Assembly: GCA_041940525.1 (NCBI GenBank) | Contig: JBGTSB010000030.1 | Coordinates: 1-33,733, forward strand | DNA: 33,733 bases | From: JAKAXS01 sp041940525 | GTDB lineage: Bacteria; Pseudomonadota; Alphaproteobacteria; Rhizobiales; Hyphomicrobiaceae | Direction of reading: 5' to 3' | In this document: positions 7,878 to 15,382 of the stretch, piece by piece | Layout: each line of letters begins with the position of its first letter | Numbering within the stretch: the first letter of the stretch is position 1 | Translations under genes and position numbers: made by a program | Notes under the pieces: generated by a model | What the model was told of the DNA's origin: nothing | Database searches by the model: none | The model's input: only the letters and a program-made list of their open reading frames with translations

Positions 7878-8689
7878 GCGGCTCGCCTGCCGGCGGCGAA
7901 GGGATCGCCAGGATTGATATCTAGAACCGCACGGCGAGGCTCTAGCAGGCTGTTTTCCTGCTGACACGTCCATTGTTCGCCTTCCGACCGCCCCTGGATG
8001 GTGTGGCCGGTGGTGATAACGTTGCCGCGATCAAGCAGGTACGCTGCGGTCCGTCGCATCACACGTCCCACGTCGTTGGGCTCCAGATCGCGGAAGTGGA
8101 TCTGTAGGTCGGTCAAACCGAACGATTCCATGCCCAGCGTGTCCATGACCATGTCGCCGGGCGTGTTTGAAACTTGATAGAAGCGCACGTTGACGAAGCC
8201 CGTCGATGGATTGGCTTCCTGCTTGCGCAGGGCCGCCATCAACCGGGTGGGGTCCGCGAATGTTTGGGACTCGGGAAAATAGACGGCATCGACGGGCTGC
8301 GTCTGCAGTAACGCCAGCAAGCCCTTCGCCAGGATCTGGCGGCGCTCCTTTTGCGGCAGCGCGGCCGACATCACATCGGAAAACAGGCAGCTAAATTTGC
8401 AGGCGGAGACGATGTCCTGAGCTTGTGGAAAACTCCAGCACTGCAGGAAGGCGTCGGCGTATTTTTCTAGCTCCGGTCCCGCGTTCGCCGGCAAGACGAC
8501 CAACTGCGCGGGCACCGAGCCCTGTTCGTAGGAGACTGTATGGTCGTGCAATAGAAACAGCTGCGTGCCGCCGGGCGCCTTCGGCTCCGGCGCTTCCACG
8601 TTCGAAAACATCGTGTTCATAGCTGCACGCAAGCTGTCGTGATCAGGTGTAATTGGCTCGCGCGCAAACAGTTCAATTGTGTAGGCCAT
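7874..8689 (-). CDS. DUF4261-like protein, possibly part of the phosphatase/FHA operon
   Basis: A 271-residue soluble protein with no signal peptide or membrane segment. The C-terminal half (GMESFGLTDLQIHFRDLEPNDV, then AAYLLDRGNVITTGHT and RRAVLDI) resembles the C-terminal part of DUF4261 proteins as I remember them. No catalytic motif is evident and its function is unknown. It starts 101 bp downstream of the PP2C gene on the same strand, so the four genes FHA, FHA, PP2C and this one could form one transcript. It may therefore serve in the same phospho-signalling pathway, which is inference from position only. The start is supported by GGAA six bases upstream. Its stop overlaps that of the convergent channel gene by two bases. 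Confidence 0.6.
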   Translation of the reverse strand: MAYTIELFAREPITPDHDSLRAAMNTMFSNVEAPEPKAPGGTQLFLLHDHTVSYEQGSVPAQLVVLPANAGPELEKYADAFLQCWSFPQAQDIVSACKFSCLFSDVMSAALPQKERRQILAKGLLALLQTQPVDAVYFPESQTFADPTRLMAALRKQEANPSTGFVNVRFYQVSNTPGDMVMDTLGMESFGLTDLQIHFRDLEPNDVGRVMRRTAAYLLDRGNVITTGHTIQGRSEGEQWTCQQENSLLEPRRAVLDINPGDPFAAGRRAA

Positions 8690-8790
8690 TGCAATTCCAA
8701 GAAAATTCCATCCGCGAATCAGAATTTTAGCGCCCTAAAGGGCAAACAATGAGGTCCAAATGGGCACACCAAATGGCGATAAAATACGGG

Positions 8791-9600
8791 CTACACGGAG
8801 GTTGCGATACTCAGCGCGCGGACCGCAACAACGGTGGCGTTGTCCTGGTGTGGGTCGCGCACGGCCTCGACGGCGCGTATTAGCGCGCTAGCGACGGCTT
8901 CCGGGCCGTCGGCCGCGTAGGCTGTGACTACGCGTTCGATTTCGCTTTGCTCAAGCGTTTGGACGCCATCGCTGGCGAGGATGATGTAGTCATCGGGTTC
9001 CAACACGAGTGGTGCACGTGACAAGTCCACCAAGTCGATATCATCGCCCGTGACGGCTGACCGCAGCATGTGGCGGCGAGGGTCCTTACGCGCGGCCTCC
9101 GCCGTGATTTTCCCCGCCGCGGCCATACGGTCCAGCTCGGGCGCGAGTGAGTGGTCTTCGTTGAGGATGGCAATCTCGCCGCGCCGGTAAAGCAGCAGTG
9201 GACTGTCGCCGACGCTGACCCATTCCACGCCCTTGCTGCCAAACACGACGCCGACGAGCGTCGACCCCATACCCGATAGCATTGGGTTGGAGCTGACTGT
9301 GGCGGCAATGGAATCGTTGGCAGCGCGCAGCGCATCGACCAGGCGCTCTTCGCCCGACGCCGCACTGGCAGTGTAGGATTTGATGAAATGCTCGCATGCC
9401 ATGCGGCTAGCCAGCGCGCCCCCGGCATGGCCGCCCATGCCGTCAGCCAAGACGGCCACGAGTGGAACAGAGCTGCCGTTGACGACCACAGACGGCGTAT
9501 CGCCGGCCGTGGCGTTGCTGTCTGTCCAAACGAGCGCCGTGTCTTCTTGGTAGTTGCGTGCGCCGCGCGTTGCGCGGCTAGCGTGATCGAATCCTTGCAT
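8791..9600 (-). CDS. PP2C-family Ser/Thr protein phosphatase
   Basis: A 269-residue single-domain PPM/PP2C phosphatase, a metal-dependent enzyme that removes phosphate from Ser/Thr, usually opposing a Hanks-type kinase. The family motifs occur in order: ARNYQEDTA near residue 14, ADGMGGHAGG near 53 with the metal-binding Asp, GSTLVGVVF, VGDSPLLLYR, EDHSLAPELDR, LASDGVQTL with a second metal Asp, and DNATVVAVRA near the end. It has no transmembrane segment and should be cytoplasmic. Its ATG shares one base with the TGA of the upstream FHA gene (TGATG at 9602-9598), so translation is probably coupled. The partner kinase is most likely the divergent membrane kinase at 11399-13735. Confidence 0.93.
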   Translation of the reverse strand: MQGFDHASRATRGARNYQEDTALVWTDSNATAGDTPSVVVNGSSVPLVAVLADGMGGHAGGALASRMACEHFIKSYTASAASGEERLVDALRAANDSIAATVSSNPMLSGMGSTLVGVVFGSKGVEWVSVGDSPLLLYRRGEIAILNEDHSLAPELDRMAAAGKITAEAARKDPRRHMLRSAVTGDDIDLVDLSRAPLVLEPDDYIILASDGVQTLEQSEIERVVTAYAADGPEAVASALIRAVEAVRDPHQDNATVVAVRALSIATSV

Positions 9601-10421
9601 CAGCCCTTGTTAGCTTCGCTGAGCGCCGACCAATCAAACTCGGCGCCGCAGAACGGCACGAAGACGAGTTGGGTGCGGCCCATTGTTATGACGTCCATCT
9701 GGCTTAATTCGACGGCACCGGTCGGGCGCTTCGAGTTCAGCGAGACGACGTTGGTCTTGGCGAGATTGGGCACGAAAAGGAACGACCGGTCCGAGCTGTC
9801 GTAGCGGATGTAGGCCTGCTCTTCGGAGGAGATCGCGTCGTCGCCAAAGTCCACGGGAATGCGGTTGGACGAACTCCGTCCGACAGTGTTGTTGCCTTCG
9901 AATATGGGCCGGTAGCAGCCGATGCCCGGACCGCCAACGATCACAAGCCAGCCGACAACCGGGTCCTGGCTGAATTCGCCACGCTCTACCTTTTGTTTGC
10001 CGCGAACCAGCTGCGTGCGTGGGGGCGCTGTATCTTCCACCTCGTCCTCGACTTTCTTCTCCGGCTCACTGCGCGCAACTTTCACCACGCGGGTCGTGGG
10101 GGGAGCATCCATCTCTACATGGCGCTGTTCAAGGGGGGAAGACGCGCCGCGTGCCTGGCGGGCGGCTTCCTCAGCACTTAGGCTTCGCTGCTGCTGAGCG
10201 GCGTCAGCTTCGGCTTGCGGCGAGTCGGCCGTCTCAGCCGGCGTGTCCGCCGCCGGCTCTTGAGGCTGCTCCGGCGAGGCGGCGACCACCTTGCCCGGCG
10301 GCGACACAGAAGGCGGTGCAGCCGGGTGCGTGTCTTCTCGGCTGGCGGCCACGAGAGCATCTTTCAGCGAGCCGAGGAAGCGGCCAGTACGCGCTTGCTG
10401 ACCTGCCTTTTCTTCTGACAT
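9600..10421 (-). CDS. FHA-domain protein with long disordered N-terminus
   Basis: 273 residues. The first 150 or so are low-complexity, rich in Ala, Pro, Glu, Gln and Thr, and probably disordered, with several Thr residues that could be kinase targets. The C-terminal FHA domain (about 155-265) has the phosphopeptide-binding core GRSSSNRIPVDFGDDAISSEEQAYIRYD. The usual SxxH motif is SEEQ here, so the conserved His is replaced. The later loop Asn is seen as TNVVSLNSKRPTGAV. It may bind phosphothreonine weakly or bind a different partner. It is translationally coupled to the PP2C gene downstream and lies 84 bp after the membrane FHA gene. I infer a scaffold linking kinase and phosphatase. Confidence 0.85.
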   Translation of the reverse strand: MSEEKAGQQARTGRFLGSLKDALVAASREDTHPAAPPSVSPPGKVVAASPEQPQEPAADTPAETADSPQAEADAAQQQRSLSAEEAARQARGASSPLEQRHVEMDAPPTTRVVKVARSEPEKKVEDEVEDTAPPRTQLVRGKQKVERGEFSQDPVVGWLVIVGGPGIGCYRPIFEGNNTVGRSSSNRIPVDFGDDAISSEEQAYIRYDSSDRSFLFVPNLAKTNVVSLNSKRPTGAVELSQMDVITMGRTQLVFVPFCGAEFDWSALSEANKG

Positions 10422-10505
10422 GATGTCCTCCTATAGCGCTCAGCTCTGACGCTAGAATTCGATTCGGGCAGCACTGAAGCCGATATACCCCTAATGTGCA
10501 AAAAT

Positions 10506-11126
10506 CTATGCCGGGCGGGAAACGAACTTGATGGATGCCTGGCCTAGCTCGATCTTGTCTCCGTCCGACAGCAATGCCTCTTCTAGTATTCGTTCTCCAT
10601 TGACGAGCACGCCGTTACCGCCCGCGCTCGACAAATCCGTGACGACATAGGCCGCATCGTCCGTTCGCCGGATTGCCGCGTGATAGCGATGAACTGTTTT
10701 GTCATCCAAGCAAATGTCGTTGTCGGCGTCACGGCCGATCCGAACAATACTGCCGCCGAAATCACGCCGATCGCCATTTTGTAACTCAAGCCAAGCGTCC
10801 GACGGCCAGAGCGGACCTGGGCTTTCAGAAAGTCCTGCTTCTTTCAATCGTCCACGGCCTTGGCGGCGATAAAGCCTCGTAGAGTCAGATGCTTCCGCTT
10901 GCGACGGACGGCGGATCGCAATGCCAATCAAGGCGAGTGGCGGCAGAGCCAGCAACACCAAGAGGCCTAAGATAAGCGCCGGCGCGCGATCGTAAGTGGT
11001 TGAGACGAGACCGATTAACTTGGCGAGAGGTCCGGCTTCCGCGGCCATGGCGGAAGAAGGCAGCGCTCCGGCTAGCACGAAGGCCAACACCAAAGCTTTT
11101 GCTGTCCCCCGGTTTTTGTTTTGCAT
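10506..11126 (-). CDS. Membrane-anchored FHA-domain protein
   Basis: 206 residues. The N-terminus (KALVLAFVLAGALPSSAMAAEA) looks like a cleavable signal peptide or first helix. A second hydrophobic segment (ALILGLLVLLALPPLALIGIAI, about 49-70) should span the membrane and place the rest in the cytoplasm. The FHA domain (about 112-204) is canonical: RIGRDADNDICLDDKTVHRYHA with the Arg and His that contact phosphothreonine, then GGNGVLVNG with the Asn. It is the first gene of the FHA-FHA-PP2C set and is divergent from the kinase gene, with 272 bp between their starts. It is likely a membrane receptor or substrate adaptor for the kinase. Confidence 0.87.
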   Translation of the reverse strand: MQNKNRGTAKALVLAFVLAGALPSSAMAAEAGPLAKLIGLVSTTYDRAPALILGLLVLLALPPLALIGIAIRRPSQAEASDSTRLYRRQGRGRLKEAGLSESPGPLWPSDAWLELQNGDRRDFGGSIVRIGRDADNDICLDDKTVHRYHAAIRRTDDAAYVVTDLSSAGGNGVLVNGERILEEALLSDGDKIELGQASIKFVSRPA

Positions 11127-11398
11127 CAGTGCTCAAGCCCCAAGTTATTTGCCAGTCCACGTGCCGCGAGTGATTTGTGCAGACTGTGCCATAACTTCTC
11201 GCGTTTAGCTGCCCACAGATCGGCGACGATTCGCCATAATGACGATTCAATGCTCGCTTGGCTGCCACAATCCTGCTTCATAAGAGCAAGGGCAAGTTCG
11301 ATTCTGGTGCGGCGGGTCGGCTTATGAGTGCCTCGTTGGTTGTGACTCTTGGCACGTAATCTATCGGGATGCGGTGCGCGAGCAATCGCGCGGATGAT

Positions 11399-13735
11399 AT
11401 GACCAATCTCATAGCGCTGCAAAACGGCACAGAGCTCGTTGGGGACTACCGCATTGAGCGCGTGCTGGGAGCGGGCGGCTTCGGCATCACGTACCTGGCG
11501 GAGGAAATCGCGCTCGGGCGTTCTGTCACGATCAAAGAGTACTTCCCGTCAGACTTTGCCGCGCGGGCAAGCGCTGGCGACGCGTCTCCCCGGTCTGAAG
11601 GCTGTTCGTCCGACTATCGGTGGGGCCTCGATCGCTTCATCGAAGAAGCGCAAACGCTGGCGAAGTTCAACCATCCCAACATCGTACGCGTGTACCGGTA
11701 TTTCCGTGCCAATAACACCGGCTACATGGTGCTCCATTTCGAAGAAGGGCAAAGCCTCAAGAGCTGGCTGAAAGGCCTCAAACGCGCACCGCGGCAGATC
11801 GAACTCGATAAGATCTTGGTGCCCCTGCTCGATGCGCTTGAGACGATCCACAAAGAAGACTTCCTTCACCGCGATATCGCGCCGGACAACATCATCATCC
11901 GCAAGGATGGCCAGCCGGTGCTGATCGATTTCGGCTCGGCACGCGGCGAGATCGCGTCGGCATCCAAAACCGTTTCGGCTCTGGTGAAGCCTGGGTACAG
12001 CCCCTACGAGCAATATGCCGAGACCAGCCGCCAGCAAGGGCCATGGACTGACATCTACGCCCTTGGGTCAACGCTTTATCACGCCATCTCAGGCAAGCGC
12101 CCGCCGGACGCGCCTTCGCGCATGGTGCAGGATGAGTATGTGGCCGCGGGCAACGTTGCACTCAGTGCATACCGGCCGCGTTTTCTAAAAGCGATCGACA
12201 AGTCGTTGGCGCTGCCGATTGAAGACCGGCCGCAGTCGATTGCCGCGTGGCGCGGTGAGCTTATAGCGCCGGAAGAGGCGAAGCCGAGCTGGCTGCACCG
12301 CCAGATGGAGCGCACGCGCGGGAAAGCCGCGGCGAAGGAACAAGCCGGCTCAGCCAAGACTGTGCCATTGCCTGGTGGTCAGCCTCCGCCGCCAGATGCG
12401 CCGGGCCCTCAAGGCGGCATGCTGGACTTTCTCGAAGGGCTGAAGAAAAAGCACGAGAACGGTGACGAGGCTGCACAAGCTGAACCGGCGGCCGCCGTAG
12501 CGGCGCAACCTGCCGAGAAGGCAGCCGGTAAGGCCCCGGCTGCGGCGACCGTGAAGCTAAAGGAGCCTGCTTCCGCGCCGAAGCTACCGGCGCTGCTGCC
12601 TAGGCGCTCGGCCAAACCGCCTGCTCGCAAACGCAAGCCTAAGGCGAAACCGAAAGCCAAGACGAAGGCGAGGCCAAAGGCTCGAAAGATCGCCGGGCAG
12701 TCGCGCAGTTGGCGTCCGTTACTGTTCAAACTCCTCGTGGGCGTTGGCGTTGCGAGTGGCGCCGTCGCTATGCAAGACAAGCTGCCGCGCATGGAAAGCC
12801 GTGGTACGGCGACAACGTCCAGCCAGCAAGGCGTCGAGCCGGTGCTTGCGGGCAAGTTTGAAGGGCACAAAGGCGGCGTGACGGCGCTCGCATATTCCGA
12901 CGATGGCCGCGTTCTCGTGACGACCGGTAAGGATGGCACGTTGAAGGTTTGGAACGCGTCGTCTTCAAGCTTGCTGCGTACGATTGAACTCGACGACGGC
13001 CCAGCGATTTCGCTGGCGCTGATGTCGACTCGAGCGGTGACGGGGCACGCCGATGGTGCCGTGACCGTTTGGGATTTTGAGCGCGCGGAGAAAGTGGCGC
13101 AGTTCAAGCGAAACGCCGCGGAAATTTGGTCAGTTACTTTTGCGGGCAGTCCCAATCGCGTCGCGGTTTCCAGTCACGACTGGAAAGTAACGCTCTGGGA
13201 CGTGGACCAGCCATCTCAGCCAAAGCATGTGATCGACGCGCATGATAACGCGGCACAGGCGATCGCGTTCATCTCGTCGCCGAAGGGGCCGATGCTGGCC
13301 AGCGGCGGCGCGGATAAAACGGTGAAGCTTTGGGACCTGAAGAGCATGGACCGCGTGCGGCGCTACCGGGGCCACCGTGATTTCGTGACGGCGCTTGCGT
13401 TTTCTCCGAACGGGCGTCTCTTGGCGTCGGCCGGCTTGGACGGAAACATTCGTCTGTGGTCTACGGCCTCTCGGCGCACCTACCGGCGGCTGCGCGGTCA
13501 CTCAGGCAAGATTGCCTCTTTGGCCTTTTCGCCCTCAGGCAAGCGATTGGTCTCAGCCGGAGACGACGGGCAGGTGCGCATCTGGGATATCCGCCGCGGT
13601 CGCACGGCGCGCACGCTGACAGGGACGACCGGCAGCGTCACTGCCGTGCGCTATTCGCCAGATGGCCAGCATATCGCGTCGGCCGGCGAAGACGGCATCG
13701 TGCGCCTTTGGAACCCCCAAGCAGCACTGCGCTAA
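11399..13735 (+). CDS. Membrane Hanks-type Ser/Thr kinase with seven-repeat WD40 domain
   Basis: 778 residues. The kinase domain (about 14-290) has the glycine loop GAGGFG (24-29), catalytic Lys46 in TIKEYFP, HRDIAPDN (157-164) and DFG (177-179). All catalytic residues are present. A long Ala/Pro/Lys linker (300-435) ends in a very basic run just before one transmembrane helix (about 438-458). Beyond it seven WD40 repeats (about 485-778) end in VWN, VWD, LWD, LWD, LWS, IWD and LWN, enough for one closed propeller. The positive-inside rule puts the kinase in the cytoplasm and the propeller outside, as a likely sensor. An in-frame ATG at 11369 would add 10 residues. The downstream ATG is preferred because the kinase homology begins soon after it. 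The FHA and PP2C genes are divergent neighbours. Confidence 0.93.
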   Translation: MTNLIALQNGTELVGDYRIERVLGAGGFGITYLAEEIALGRSVTIKEYFPSDFAARASAGDASPRSEGCSSDYRWGLDRFIEEAQTLAKFNHPNIVRVYRYFRANNTGYMVLHFEEGQSLKSWLKGLKRAPRQIELDKILVPLLDALETIHKEDFLHRDIAPDNIIIRKDGQPVLIDFGSARGEIASASKTVSALVKPGYSPYEQYAETSRQQGPWTDIYALGSTLYHAISGKRPPDAPSRMVQDEYVAAGNVALSAYRPRFLKAIDKSLALPIEDRPQSIAAWRGELIAPEEAKPSWLHRQMERTRGKAAAKEQAGSAKTVPLPGGQPPPPDAPGPQGGMLDFLEGLKKKHENGDEAAQAEPAAAVAAQPAEKAAGKAPAAATVKLKEPASAPKLPALLPRRSAKPPARKRKPKAKPKAKTKARPKARKIAGQSRSWRPLLFKLLVGVGVASGAVAMQDKLPRMESRGTATTSSQQGVEPVLAGKFEGHKGGVTALAYSDDGRVLVTTGKDGTLKVWNASSSSLLRTIELDDGPAISLALMSTRAVTGHADGAVTVWDFERAEKVAQFKRNAAEIWSVTFAGSPNRVAVSSHDWKVTLWDVDQPSQPKHVIDAHDNAAQAIAFISSPKGPMLASGGADKTVKLWDLKSMDRVRRYRGHRDFVTALAFSPNGRLLASAGLDGNIRLWSTASRRTYRRLRGHSGKIASLAFSPSGKRLVSAGDDGQVRIWDIRRGRTARTLTGTTGSVTAVRYSPDGQHIASAGEDGIVRLWNPQAALR

Positions 13736-13813
13736 GCTTCGAGCTTACTCCTCTCGCATCCCATGATGGATTGTTCTGGAGGTTAGTCCGTTTGCCGATA
13801 TTCCGTTTATGAT

Positions 13814-13887
13814 TATTTTATAAAGCTGGGATATTGTGTTTATTTATACACACCTGGCATATTGCAGCCGCAAACTAGGTGTGTATA
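13814..13887. promoter_or_regulatory. Inverted-repeat operator and promoter region of hicAB
   Basis: Two perfect 11-bp arms, TATACACACCT (13845-13855) and AGGTGTGTATA (13877-13887), flank 21 bp and end three bases before the hicA ATG. This is the expected layout for autorepression by the ribbon-helix-helix domain of HicB. A weak promoter (TTGCCG at 13792-13797, 16-bp spacer, TATTTT at 13814-13819) lies just upstream. No convincing ribosome-binding site precedes hicA. Confidence 0.6.
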
Positions 13888-13890
13888 TTT

Positions 13891-14094
13891 ATGGCGAAAG
13901 CGCATATTGAGCGTAATAGCCGTCGTATCCTGCAAAGGCTTCAACGCGACGGCTGGAAAGTGGTCCATTCCAATGGAAGTCATCACAAGCTGAAGCATCC
14001 CGCGTTCAAATATCCAATCATACTCGTCCACCCAAAAAAGGATCTGCCTCTCGGCACCGCACGGCAAATTCACAAGGTGGCGGGGTGGCTTTAG
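13891..14094 (+). CDS. hicA: HicA-type mRNA interferase toxin
   Basis: HicA toxins are small double-stranded-RNA-binding-fold ribonucleases that cleave mRNA independently of translation. This 67-residue protein has the family core NSRRILQRLQRDGWKVVHSN followed by GSHHKLKHP, which holds the catalytic His. It ends in a basic helix with PLGTARQIHKVAGW. The ATG at 13891 is used. A GTG at 13879 would add four residues but overlaps the operator arm. The gene lies 12 bp upstream of hicB and is AT-richer than the surrounding kinase gene, consistent with recent acquisition. Confidence 0.9.
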   Translation: MAKAHIERNSRRILQRLQRDGWKVVHSNGSHHKLKHPAFKYPIILVHPKKDLPLGTARQIHKVAGWL

Positions 14095-14106
14095 GAAATT
14101 AGGCAA

Positions 14107-14652
14107 ATGAGCAGCTATTACGTAGTCGTGCACAAGGACGATGACAGCGATTTTGGTGCGTTCTTTCCGGATTTGCCCGGCTGTTTCTCGGCTGGCGAAA
14201 CGGAAGATGAGGCTTTGCAAAACGCGCGCATATCGCTTCGGATGTACGTGGAGGATCTGGCAGAAGATGGCCATGAGCTGCCGGCTGCCCGAACCCTAGC
14301 AGATCTGCGGGACGATGAAGATGTGAAGGCCGCGCTTAAAGATGGCCACGGCTTCTTGGTTTCGGTGCCATTGCTATTCGCCGACAAGAAGCGGCGCGTG
14401 AATGTTACCCTTGAGCCCTCGCTCATCTCAGCAATCGATGCTGCGGCAAAAGTCGCCGGCACCAGCCGCTCAGAATATTTGGCAACCGCCGCTCGTCACG
14501 AGATGGAGACGCAGTCAGGTGCCGTTAGCGTTGGCGTTGCGCGCCCGCCAACGGCTGCTGCCAAGGCTCACAACACGAGCGCTGCGAGCAAGTCGAGGCG
14601 TTCTCAAAAGGCCAGTCGTGCTGACAAGAAGCGCGAGACGGCCAGCGCTTAG
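14107..14652 (+). CDS. hicB: HicB-type antitoxin with ribbon-helix-helix domain and long basic tail
   Basis: HicB neutralises HicA and represses the operon. The N-terminal partial RNase H-like domain is clear: YYVVVHKDDDSDFGAFFPDLPGC, then AGETEDEALQNA and LRMYVEDLAEDGHELPAA. At residues about 98-135 comes a ribbon-helix-helix DNA-binding domain (RRVNVTLEPSLISAIDAAAK, then AGTSRSEYLATAAR). The last 45 or so residues are an Ala/Ser/Lys/Arg-rich tail. At 181 residues it is longer than many HicB proteins because of this tail. The ribbon-helix-helix type fits the palindromic operator upstream. Its stop overlaps by four bases the 3' end of the convergent TPR gene. Confidence 0.9.
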   Translation: MSSYYVVVHKDDDSDFGAFFPDLPGCFSAGETEDEALQNARISLRMYVEDLAEDGHELPAARTLADLRDDEDVKAALKDGHGFLVSVPLLFADKKRRVNVTLEPSLISAIDAAAKVAGTSRSEYLATAARHEMETQSGAVSVGVARPPTAAAKAHNTSAASKSRRSQKASRADKKRETASA

Positions 14653-15191
14653 CCGGTACGCTTTTCGAAAGCGGAGATGTGCTGGGCTAGGTCGCGGTAT
14701 TCGGCGCAAGACGTGCCACAGCGATCAGCGATTTCGTTGAGCTGTTCTTTCGCCTTGGCTGGCTCGTTCTTTTCCAGAAACGCTTCGCCCATGTAAGCGC
14801 GCGCCACCGAGTAATTGGGGTTCAGCTCAAGCGCCCGCTGATAGTGTGGCATGGCTCCTTCGACATCACCAAGCTTGCGGGTGGCAAAGCCGATATAGGT
14901 CACGACGCGCGGGTCGTTCTTGTCTGCCAAGGTCAGATAACCGAGAGCACGTTCGTATTCGCCCGTGCGTGCAAGCCAATACCCGGCATAAAATAGATCG
15001 TCGCTTGACGTTCCGGCCTTGGCCTGGCTGATACAGGCGTTCCACGCCGTGCTGTTTTTGGCATGCCTGTCGCAGGCGCTGGCGGGGCCGCTGTCCTTTG
15101 CCAGCGTGACGGGGCCGGCGGACGCCGCGCCCGCGAGAACGGCCGAGAAAAGAGCAATGGCGGCGCTGCGGCGCGCTGCATAGTCAAACAT
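14649..15191 (-). CDS. Exported tetratricopeptide-repeat protein
   Basis: 180 residues with an N-terminal signal peptide (hydrophobic AAIALFSAVLAGAASAGP, cleavage after ASA likely), so probably periplasmic. About three TPR units follow between residues 65 and 165: DDLFYAGYWLARTGEYERALGYLTLADKNDP, PRVVTYIGFATRKLGDVEGAMPHYQRALELNP, and YSVARAYMGEAFLEKNEPAKAKEQL are the helical pairs. Four Cys residues at about 40, 53, 154 and 158 could form disulfides. AAGGA seven or more bases upstream of the ATG supports the start. TPRs bind other proteins, and the partner is not apparent from context. Confidence 0.85.
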   Translation of the reverse strand: MFDYAARRSAAIALFSAVLAGAASAGPVTLAKDSGPASACDRHAKNSTAWNACISQAKAGTSSDDLFYAGYWLARTGEYERALGYLTLADKNDPRVVTYIGFATRKLGDVEGAMPHYQRALELNPNYSVARAYMGEAFLEKNEPAKAKEQLNEIADRCGTSCAEYRDLAQHISAFEKRTG

Positions 15192-15382
15192 TTGAGATCC
15201 TTCAGACTTGCTAGATTCTGTTTGCGCACATGCTAGCGCAGCTGACAGGGGAATTGGAAGACATTGAATTTGCGCGCCTGGGGCCTAAGCGCTGCCACGT
15301 TTGCCAGCATAACGGGCTAGATTAGGATGTTCCATCCTCCGGCGAGGATTGGTTTCAGGGCGCGAGAACCGAACGGTGGGGT

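Noticed and set aside
11349..11365. Sigma-54-like promoter (TTGGCACG) upstream of the kinase
   Set aside because: The -24 half matches but the -12 TTGCW element is absent at the required spacing.
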